This document shows positions 12,301 through 24,300 of a DNA stretch of 64,000 bases, one piece after another. The first letter of the stretch is position 1; each line of letters opens with the position of its first letter. Source of the DNA: Enoplosus armatus (lineage: Eukaryota; Chordata; Actinopteri; Centrarchiformes; Enoplosidae); assembly GCF_043641665.1 (NCBI RefSeq), contig NC_092183.1, forward strand, positions 9,546,501 through 9,610,500, written 5' to 3'. The notes beneath the pieces were generated by a model. That model was given only the letters and a program-made list of their open reading frames with translations, was not told the DNA's origin and made no database searches. The translations under genes were made by a program, and so were the position numbers.

Positions 12301-15300
12301 TCCCTTTTAACTTAACCTCTACTAAGACATGAGCCAGCTTTGAAACTATGTTACATTTCTGCTCGAGCCCCAGGGTGGCGCCTGTCCCCTCCTCATCCTC
12401 ATCCTTCTTCATGAAGGCCTCGTCCACAGGAACCAGCTCTCTTGCTATCTGTCCGTCGTCCTCATCCACTGCAAGCCAGCGGTTACAAGGGAAATAGTAC
12501 CTTTAGACAGAAAAAATCACCTTTAGACAGAAGAAATCAGCACTCTAACTCAAAATTGACAGTTGAATAGTTACGTGAAACTATTACTCTTTAAAGTGTA
12601 CAGTGGGATCTTTCTTCTTCATAACTGAACAAAAGAGATGAAAACTGCATGTTGGTTTCACCTACGTGGTATCATCCTTCGTGTCCACTATCTCAACTCG
12701 ATCCAGGTACCAAGATGAATGAGGCTGAGTGTTGTCATGACGGATTCGCAGCTTCTTCAGAGGACCCAGTTCAACAGCTGTCACAATGAAAACATCCTCC
12801 TGCAAAATACATCAACCGGAGATACTGTTCTGTCACAGACACTGCTTCTTCTTTTGGTATGTCAAAGTGAAGATATACAGGAAATATAAGGGGAGAGAGA
12901 AGGTAGGGATAACATGCAACAAGTATCATGTAAGTTTTCCATGACAACTGGGGAAACTCACAACATCTGGTAAGGGATGATTGTGTGATACTATCGAAAG
13001 CTCCAGAACAACTACTTAAAGGACCTTGTAGTGAGATTGTTTTTGTCAACAGCTGTTTCCAAGATCAAGAATGAATGTTCAATCTCAACCTCTTCTTGTA
13101 TTTTTACCTCTCAAAGTGTCCAAATACATCTCTCAGGACTGTGGTAAGTGTCATTTGTCACTGAATGACAAAAGCCTATTGTTGCTTTTTGATCTTGCGG
13201 GAAGAAATAAACCTAATTGTCTGTGGATGTAGTTTTGTGTTCCTACAGAGCCAGGTGTAATGTAGAGATTAATAATTCACAGGTTTGGATTAAGTAATGA
13301 GTAAAAGTAGGACAGGTTCAATGACACAGAGGACTCCTCATTGCTCCTCTCAGTCACAGCTGGCTTGCCTGCAGGAGAGCTTGTAACCCTACCAGAACAC
13401 ACTGCCACCCACACCTCGGTACAAGGCTCATGTTGCGTGGAAGTGCTTGAGTCTTTGACTAACTGCTGCTTAATTTTCAGCAGGATACCTTTCCAAGAAA
13501 TGGGGTAAAATTGAAGAGCCCTAATTATTTTTTTCCCCCCAGCATTTCGCCACTTCACTGCTTACAATAATGATGTTTTAATCCAAGCTGATTTAAATTA
13601 GTAGTGGTCATCTCTTAGTTTAACCCGTCATACCTGCCGCCGCTCAAATTTGTTGAGGTTGTCAGAGTTCTTCAGATAGCGTTCCCCGGTGTCTCCGTTT
13701 TCTCCATAAATATTAACGAAGACGTTGGCATCGGTCCCGGCACCCAGCATGTCACCAGTGAAGACGCACACTTCATAGGTGTTGACTGTCAAGACAATAC
13801 AAGGGATGAATTACTAACACCTCTTTAACCTGTCACACATGTCGGCCAGGAAACTGTGTCAAATCAAACCACGCATGTCTACAACATCAACGCTGAGTAC
13901 AGGATATAAATATGTGCCAAAAAACATAGAAAATAATACAAATGGAGCAAATAAGCAATTCTATCTATATATGTCTGTGTGTCTGCGTATATGCTGTACT
14001 TACAGCTGTGGTCATTAACAATACACAAGGCTTGATATAAGGTAGGAGTGGCGCCAGGAGCTCTTCTAGGCAAAAGTTGTATTATTTAAGAATAATGACG
14101 ACACTGCTCTGGAACACTATAGAACACAGTTGGATACCTGCTATGCATCATTAAAAGCTTATTTGCTGTATGTATTAATGGTATCGACACGATAACTCAA
14201 TCTCTAACTCGATAATTCAAACTCAACTTAAATCAAATCAAACATGCTTTTAATCTTTTTTGTTGATGTTCTTCTTTCATCTTGCTTTTACGGTGCCTTA
14301 ATCACTGTAGATACAGCTGCTGTTAGTTTAAGTTTTTTTGACTGTCTAAAGACCTTTTTACAATAATGAAGAGAGTGGGGTGCTCATTGGAAAACAGGAT
14401 TAAAAACATAGTTGGATGCCAAAAACTAAATCGACTCTATGTATGTACATTATCACATATATTGTATTCATGCTGAATACCGAGGCACCTTAAACATTAG
14501 GTTTTCTTTTCTCTTGTTTTTAAGTTCTACTCCTTAAGATTTCAGATCTGGTTTAGAGTTTCAGAGTTTCATTTGAACTTACACGTTTATTGATCACTGG
14601 GAGCAGGAAGCGTGCTTTGAGCAGCTACTCTGTCTGAAACCGACCGCAAGGTGAGACGCCTCATTGCATTATATTGTTAAGATAAAGAAGATCAAAGAAG
14701 ACAATGAAAACAACCAACAAGATGACAGAATATCATGTTCATGCACACAAGTTACGTGCAATGTACACACGAGCCGAATTTCATCCAGTACCTGCATGCA
14801 TCTTTTCCTGTGAATACCTTACGCATGTGGATGCCATTTGAATTTAGAGCAGGAATGGCGGAGTCCGCCACTGATACAAACCACACAATACAGACTACTC
14901 TACAGAGAGGTACATACATTTAATGGCTATGGCAGAATTATTGCCAGCCATAAATAATATCATAAATGTGGTTTGATATACTGAAAAGCTTAAGGGTTAT
15001 AACTTTTTTTTGGTACCCACCTGCTTTTACATAACTGATGTTGTTGTGCTTTGTGGTATAATTTAAGGAGCGTGTTCATGCAACAGTGAATAAGTTGTAC
15101 ATGCTTTACTGAGCTGTATTTCATCTATTTTGGGGTTAGTATTTAGCTTGTTATTACTGTTTGTTTCAAATATTAGAAAAATCCCATGTGGTTTTGGTGC
15201 ATTTTCCATTGTGCAGTGTATAGGGAGTGACAGGTCAGAATATGTGGCGACCCAACATGAATGCAAATGCTTGAAGCCCTCTGCTTGGCACTCAGCTCTT

Positions 15301-18300
15301 CGTCACTTCTCTCTCTGAAGTTCAACATTACACTCAGTTATGTTTAGTTCATACCTTCCAGCTCCTCCGCATCCTCAGGCAGTAGTTCCACCACCAGCTC
15401 GCCGTCCTCCTCTCCCCCAGCCAGCCAACGCGAGCAGGGGAAATGGTAAGTTAGGACCACCTCCTGCATCTCCTCTCCTCCCTCCTCGTCCTCATCTTCC
15501 TCGTCTTTCTTCTTTTTCTTCTTCTTTTTCTTGTCCTCCTTTTTCTTCTCCTTCGGCACCAAGGCCATGATTAGATATTTGATGTCCACTGTCTCCAGGA
15601 ACCAGCCAGATCCGATCCCTGAGCCATCGTGACCGATGCGGATCTTGAAGACCTTCCCCACATCTTTGGCCTCTATCTGGGAAACAGTTGCAATGTTTCA
15701 ATTCAAAATGCAACATCTAAACATTAACTTTTTTCTTTGGCATTTGAATTTAACTACTGAGATGCATTTTGAAGCCACGGAGAGCATAAAATTCAAGCCT
15801 TGATACCTTGAATATTTCTGTGGTGTTTCGCTCAAAGTTGTTGGATCTGCTTTCGAGCGTGACAACCTCTGTCTTCCCCTTGTCGCCGTACATCTGGATG
15901 AACACTTTGGCGTTGGTGCCAGCAAACGTCTCATCTCCAGTCACTACTGTTATCTCATAATTAATCACTGGAAAATACAGAATGACAAAGGTCAAAGGGC
16001 ACACAAATGATCTTTGATCGCTGGTATTGTCAAACGCCTGCATGTGTGTGTGTGTGCTTGTACAGACTTCCAGTATGTGTAAGGGCATGTATTAAAAAAT
16101 AGCATGCACATACATGAGAATGAAGAATGTACAAGAAAAAAAAACAGTAGTTATAAGGTGCTCAACAGTCTATGAAAGGAAGTTAGACAATTTTGGCAAA
16201 TTTTGAAAAATATGACTGAAGTAGAGAAGTATTTGAAATAATGCTCACATTATGTATTTTCTTTAAATATCAGCATGAATCTGCAGTGTGTGTGTATATT
16301 TAGTTTCTTCTAATGGTATGAGAGTGTGAGACTGCTGCCTACGTTGTTCCATGTCCAGGATCTCGCTTGGGTAAATCTCCACCTGTGTCTTGCCGTCAGC
16401 CTCATCCTCATCCAGCCAGCGGTGACTGGGGAACATGTAATGCTTTCCGTGGACTGGAACCATGATCTGAACGCTGTCCAAGAACCAGCCGGCACGCATG
16501 CCTTCGTTGGAGTGGCCGATCATCAGACGGTTGATCTGGAATAAGATTAAATGGACGACACTGTTTTATTCATTTGATAAATAAAAGATACCCACATTTA
16601 ATGAGGAGTCAGACAGACATGCTGATAAAATATTAAAAAATAGGACAAAATATTTAAATATTTCTATCTCTTACTTTAACAAATGCAGCCTCATGCTTGG
16701 ATACAGTCTAATGAAACATCTGAATACTACTGATGGCTGTTAATGTTTACAAATAGATTGATCAACCTTGACATGCTGGGAATCATATCTAAGGAGGAAG
16801 GCTACAAATTTAGACATGCAGAATACAAAATTAAGGTCTTATCTAGACCACTGATGATGGTAATCTTCTGTAATATAATGTAATAACCTGACATTTATCA
16901 CGTGGTTCATCCTTGACAGCATATACTGTTAGCATGGGTGACCCCAGAATGAACTGAACTCTGAAAGATAAATTATTTCTTAAGCTTCTCATAGGATTAT
17001 CAACATCAAACGGGAGAAATCAACACGTTTTGGCTTCCACTGTGTCACCTGTCCAATATCAAAGGTTTCCACTGTGAAGATGTCAACGCGTCCCGTCTCA
17101 AAGTAGTTCCCCAGGTTGTTGGCAGAGACCACCAGCATCATCTTACTGGTGTTGCCTTTCTCTCCGTAGACCTTGACAAACACGTTGGAGTCTGAACTGC
17201 CCCCAGGGATGTTACCTGTCTTCACCGCGATGTGATAGTCAACGTCTGACACACACAGAGACAGAGAACATAAGCTTCAGCATCAGGGGGAGTTTAAATT
17301 TAAATGTTAGAATAAAATTCAAGATTCCTCTAACTTACTGTAAAGACGCTGTCCATCTGAGAATGGCACTAACTCTCTAACAATCTGTCCATCGTCCTCG
17401 TTGCGGTCCAGCCACCTGCACAGCACATTCAATGATCAAACTCTGCTCTATTACACACACCTGTGGTTGTTGTTCAGTGTACGTTTTTTAATGCACCTGT
17501 GGCAGGGGAACTCTACAGCGTGGGCCTCAGCCTGTCCTTCCTCTCTTACTACCACTTTATCGAGGAACCACCCGCAGCCTCCACCTTTGCCATCATGTCC
17601 AATCCTCACTCTGCGGACCTGCCCGATGGCTACTGCCTCGATTAGGAACTCATCCAACTGGAAAGACAAAAAAAAATAAAAACAGTGAGTAACATCACGT
17701 TTTGATGCCTTCTTATTCAATTATTTAATGTATGTTTCCAGTATTTGTGCTACAGATACAGTATTCCCCTCAGGAGTTTGTTTGTACATATAAAACATTT
17801 CTGATTAAAGTTAGATTATGAGATTAGAGATTGGGCAGACTCCATCAAGGGTTAATGACTGATTATAGGGGTGAAATTCATCATCAGTCAGAAACATGTC
17901 TCCCAAATTTGTCATCATTGAAATCAACACCAGAAACAGTGCTTGCTATAGATACAGCTAATTGGGGTAATTAATAGCACACTGATTAGTGATTGGCTCC
18001 AGTGTGTGACAGATAACAGAATATTAAATACTTGTCGATTGGATGGAGATTTGTCATTTGATTTTTATAAAGTAAGAAGCAAAAACCTGAGAAGCATATC
18101 AAGAGGGAAAATAATAAACTTTTCGCTATGTCCAACAGTGATGTGCTGAATGTACCCACGTTTCCTTTCTCAAACTTGTTGATATTGTTTTTGCAGTTGA
18201 CCAGCTGCCGATCTCCGGTGTCCCCCTGGTCTCCAATCAGATTAAGAAAAACGGATGCGTCTGTGCCGCTGCCGCCGACAGTCCCCGTGCAAACCGTCAC

Positions 18301-21300
18301 TCTGTATTTGATCACTGCAGAACATAATAACATCATTCAGTCAAGTTTCATGTTCTTCTCTTTATTTGGCAAAGCAGGTTTTGGTTGCTCAGGGTGAATA
18401 CAGGTGCATATACATACGTGGCAGCGGCTCAGCGATTAGGTCTCCGTGGGCAGGTAGCTCCCTCACAACCTCGTTATCGTCTTCATTTGTGTCCAGCCAG
18501 CGCTCACACGGAAACGTATACTTCTCCTTTGTTAATGTCTTCATCAGAGTTGCCTAAGTTTGTTTGATTTGATATGTGAGGGAACATCTGGATTCTCATT
18601 TCATTCAAGTGTCTAAACACTGAACACTCAAAGCTGATCTATCCTCTGAACCTTCTTCTTTCTCCATTTCTTTCTTTATTTCTAAGGAACGTAAAAAATG
18701 CACATATTCTACGTCTGCTTTTTGGTTGAAATAAATATTTAAACCTGAGATACTCTGTTAATGCAATTCCATATCAACTGAGGATACTAAACTTCTTCTT
18801 ATTATACTTGTTTTCATGTTAACTAGAATGCCTACAATTGTGCATATTTAGGACTTATATAATGATAATATAGAAATTATATGATAAATATAAGATGGCA
18901 CAATTATTAGACACCGGATTTCCTCACCTTACTGAGATGCCATCCTGCAAAAGGATTTCTCTTCTCATGCCAGATACGGAATTTAGTCAAGTTTCCCAAA
19001 GCAGGCAGCTCAACCTGTAAGATCACGTCAAGATACAAACATACCGTTATCATATACAATATCATTATCTGATAGTAATGTTTGTGGTATTACAAAATGG
19101 GACACTTACCATAAACCTGTCCACCTGTCCCTGTTCAAAATTGTCTGTTTTGTTGTCCAGTCTGATCTCATCACTCTTGCCCTTCTCTCCGTACACCTGG
19201 AAGGAGATATCCGCATCGGTTCCTGCACTGGGCAGGTCTGACGTCCAGATCCACAAGGACCACGGGTGCTCTGAGGAGAACCAAATCAAATCCTCATCTT
19301 TTAGGAGCATTGTCATGGTTGGTTATAGCTTCATATTCATTATCTTACTGTGGCTGAAAGGTAAATGTAGCTCCTCCTGTATTGCCCAGAGTCTAATAAG
19401 ACTAAGTGCGTGTTTTTTGGGTTTTTTTACACACTTGGGCTCTGCAGTGGCCTTGAGTTTACAGAAATAGTTTGTGACGAGAATTTGACTAGATCTACTC
19501 TTTCAACGTTTCAGTGGAGCCCCTGAAATGCCGTTTTTGCTTGTTAAAAAAATCTTCTGAGGGCAGAAGCTATCATGTTGAAGACAGTGATCGCAGCAGA
19601 CAGCTCCCAACTGTGAATTTGTTTGATTGTCAATGGATATGAAGTAAGGCATTAAAGGGATACTGACTTTCCAATTTTGTGTGGACCTAAGAAAATAAGC
19701 TAATGCAAACATTCTGCTGTAAAGGTAAAGAAAACAAACACAGTAAATAACAGCAGTACCCATGTGCTTTTCTTTAAAAGAGATATTGGTCTTACTTTCA
19801 TAAGCAATTGGAAAAACAACACACTAAAATTGCAAAGTAGAATGAAGGTAGACTGCCTGCTGAGTCATTATGCAAATTTCTGATAAATACGATGGAGTTT
19901 TGAATGTTTTTGCTCAGTGTTTCAGGGAATAAGCAGTTAAAATGACAGCATTTACTGCTGCTGCTGACAAGCCATAATTATTGACATTAAACTTACTCTT
20001 CTGTCTCTTCTGCCTGAGTGAGACCATCTCATAGAGCTCTCTCTCTATCAGCCCATCTCCCTCCTTCTCATCCAGCCATTTACTACATGGGAAGGTCTGC
20101 TCTATCCCTGTGAACGGACAGTACGCCACCACCTGCGAAACACATTGACTCAGCTGGATTAACTCACAGTAAATTACCAGACTGTAGTGTTCATATGCAT
20201 GTGTGCATGTTCAATCTACCTTGTCGCAGTACCACCCAGCACTGACCCCTCCGTTGTCGTGTCCGATAGTGACTCTGCTAAGGGGACTGAGGAGCGCAGC
20301 AATCTCAATATTAAAGATGTCTGTCAGGCCCCGCTCAAACTTTCCTCCCTCCAAAAACACCTTGAACGAAAACACCCAAGAAAAGTTAAAGGAAATGATA
20401 GTTCATCCACTGTTAGACAGATGTACCCAGAAGAGATTTAATCACATTCATACTCGGTGGTGATTCATGATTTCATAAACACATGTATGGGTTTGGGTCT
20501 TTGTTCACCAGTTCTGCCCATTGTGTTACAAGAAAACTAATTGTGAAAACTCCAGGTGATTAATTGTGCATCAATATCCATCATGGCTGGACAAACAACA
20601 GAGCAAAACACCAAAGCCATGACCATTTATCACGAAATTACGTTTACTAGGAGAACAAACATTTCACTTAATTAAAAACTATTACTGCAGCCAGCCTTTC
20701 CTTATTTAAGTCTAAGGTCTTTATCTACTCTGTTTCATACAATTGCAAACTAACTAACTGCTGCAGCCATTGTTTTTTTTAAATTAAGTACAAGTTGCCT
20801 ACTCTGTTTCTTTTATACGTTATCGTCTCATTACCTTGCCACTGTTCTTCATGCCTTTAGAGCCGTGCATCACAATGTGGATTTTGGAGTTGGTCCCGGC
20901 ACCTCGAATGTTTCCTGTCACAATCTGGACGTTGTACACAATACCTGGTGGGTACAGTTACATGTCAGGCTATCAGAGGCTCTGCCAGTGGGTCACTATG
21001 GTTCACGGCACCGCTCCCTAAGGAGCTGAGCAGGAACCAGATCTAAACATTGATAGTCTAACCCAAGAATTAATGATCACTCAGCGGGCCTCTGGCAAGC
21101 TGGACAGAAAACAAATTTTTTCATTCTTTTTGGACTGAGTGCGGAGGTATAAAACAGCAAATGATCTGTTCCTTGGCAACAGAAATGTTATTGTCATACA
21201 ATCCTTTATACAGTATTTTTCAGACGGATAATTATTCCAAAATGAGGAAAACAGTTTGGAGGGAACAGCCAAGTATTGAGTTCATTTCCATCTGTGCTGT

Positions 21301-24300
21301 GATTTCATTCATTGACATGAGGGTTCATTTTAATAAATTAAAACATCAAATGAATGTATGGAAAATGTTTCCATGCTAATAAATAAATTTCATCCTCACC
21401 TGTGGGCTGGCTCCCTCCCACCAAAATGTCTCTCTGGATCTTTCCATCATCCTCGTCGATGGCAAACCAACGACTGATTGGAAATTCATACATTATTTTG
21501 TTTCCCAGATCATCCACAACCACCTGTATAAAAAGGAAAAATAAGAAACTTTGAATGTAATCAGAGCCAGCATGAGATGGAGACCTGTTGTGCATAATGT
21601 TATGAAAAGTTAAAGCAACACAATGTTCTTTGAGATGAAGTTGCAGAGGCGGCCAGTATGATTGATCACACTGATGATCGCAAAGACCAGAAACAGTTGT
21701 TACAGATAGATAGATAATGGGCACAAACATTGGATTAGTGATCTCTTTCATTACCTTTTCATGTTCCATTACACTTAAACGTTTACACTGTAGTTCAGTA
21801 CTAAATATAGGTCACATTATTGACTCAGTGTGATTTTCCATCTGACAGAGAAAGATACTGTAGAGGGTTAAAGAGCGACAGAGGATGGAACAGGTTGCCC
21901 TTGTTGAAATTACAGTTCATAAATGTGTTGTTGTTTTCAATATTTCAAATTATATATATACATATATATATATTATATATATGTATATACATATATTTGA
22001 ATGGTAAAGCCTGCTTGCATTTTTATCTGCATTTAAATAATTTACTAACATACCATGTAGTATATAAGCTTAAACATGTTTTATGTTGCAGCAATGACAA
22101 GAGCAAAACTGAGCTCAAATCATTTTTGCTAAAAGACAATATTTACTCCCAAATACATCTCAGTAGGGTTATTAATGTGAACTTCGACGGCAGCACACAC
22201 CACATGTGAAATGCAAATAGGATATGATTCATTACTGTTGTCACTGCTGATCTTTGGTGTCAGTCTGTGCTGCACTCACCAACAAATCTACCGACTCGTC
22301 TGTCTGTTTGCTGAAAGGCAATCCCTTAATGGGGTATGGTTTCTCTTTACACAGAGGGTAGAATGACGACATGTGTTTCCCGTGTGTGCGTGTGTGTGTG
22401 TGTGCGCGCGCGTGAGCTTGTGCGTGCATGCGTCTGTTTTGAATGAACTCATCCCTCGGTTGCGCACGCTGTATGTGTTGGAGGAGCAGGGACACCAGTC
22501 TCAGATGAGAAGACGGACAGGATCACATGTCTTAAGTACCTCAGCAGAGGCAGAACTGAGCAGAATGAGGTACAGTAGGACTCTAAGACAGAGTTTTGTT
22601 TTAAGATAAGATACTGTGAAACCCTTAAGTTACACATGATGTAACAAATAAAGTAACACATGATATTCTTCAGTTATCCGTATGAAGGGGCAGTAGTTTT
22701 GAGCATTAACGTCATGTATTTCAAATATACTTCTTTCATTTCCAGCATCTTAAAGAAACACAGTCTTTTAAACAATATCTGTTTCTCACCTTGTCCGCAA
22801 ACCACCCTGCTGAAGAGCCTTTGTTATTATGGCCAATGGTGATCTTCCTCACTTTGCCCAAGTTTGGTGCCTCAATGGTGAACTTGTCCTCAGTGCCCTT
22901 CTCAAAGTTATTTTTGTCATTGTCTAGCCGCCTTTCACCTTAAATAACAAAAAACAATTTGTACATTTTATCAAATCCTGACTTAAACACAAGTGGAAAA
23001 GAACTGTGAGAGAAACACGTGTTACCTGCTGTGCTGCAACTTACCTGTGTCTCCAAACTCCCCAAATATATTGATGAAGACATCTGCATCTGTTCCACTG
23101 CCTTTTATATCCGCAGTGAAAACACTCACAATATACTTGTTATCTGAAAAAATTACGACCAAAAGTTTTAAAGAGCAATTTAAAAACAAATCTTAGTATG
23201 TAGTAAATAGTATGTAAACCACAATAAATGTGAATAAAAATAAAAAAGGATTGCTGATTTTTATTGGTTTATCGGGTTGATTCACTTAACCACAGGAAGA
23301 AATGGGGATGCTACAAATACTCATTTTCTAAAAAAAAATAAGGAATTTGTTACACAATAAATATACGTATAGGCTCATATCTGTGTATACACACATTTGG
23401 GCATGTCCATGGGGTCCATGCTACCCAGCAGGTCTCTGACATAGAGGCCGTCTCCCTCCACCTTGCTGAGCCAGTTGTTACAAGCAAAGTAGAATCTCAG
23501 GTGAGGCCTGATCACATCCGTCACCACCACCCTGTCCAGGAACCAGCTGGAGTTCAGGCCGGTGTTGTCATGCTCAATCCTGAAGCAACAAAAGAATTGA
23601 AGTCTCATTCTTCTTGCAAACAAATTCAGGGGAGGAAACAAATCTCCCTAGATCTGATCCAGGGTCAGCAGCTGTTCATACCTCATCTGTGCTACACTGA
23701 AAAACACTCACCTATGTGAAAAAAGAAACACAGTCTGGATCACGGAGGACATTTCCTTGGGTCTAACATACCTTATCTTTTTCAAAGGTCCAATATTGTG
23801 AGTTCTAATTCTGAACACATCAGTTTTGGCTCTTTCGAATGCTGTGCGACTCCTGAAATCATAAAATGGTAAAACAAAATTGAGAGCCACAATCAACTCT
23901 TAGCTACAAAATAAAAGCAAAACAATAAAAAACGGGAAAGCTAAATCTAGGAGAAACAACAAAACATTCCACATTCACTTGCATAATGAAACATAAAACC
24001 CTTGCAAACAAAATCATGCAGCAATCATGTCCTGCAAATTTCACACCAAAATCACAGCACTCAGTCCGGGCAGCCATTCTTTCACAACCACCACCACTGT
24101 ATTAAGAAAACAAATACCTCTTTTCTGTGCTGGTAAAGAGGAGAAAAAGCACACAGTTTCAGTTCAAGCACAAGAACCAACACAATCAAATATGCTGCCT
24201 AACTGGCAAAGGTTGTAACTGAGGCCTCTGGCTAGAGGAGTTTGATAAATAAGTTAAATATTTGCTCTTTATTTGACCAAATAGTTTTAGCTTCATTCAA

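Noticed and set aside
15340..15570. Proline-rich plus-strand frame
   Set aside because: It is antisense to loxhd1 exon 20 and arises from the Lys/Glu-rich coding and GC-rich codons there.
21338..21769. 143-codon minus-strand frame
   Set aside because: Only its end (21400-21523) is loxhd1 exon 7. The rest is intron that happens to be open.
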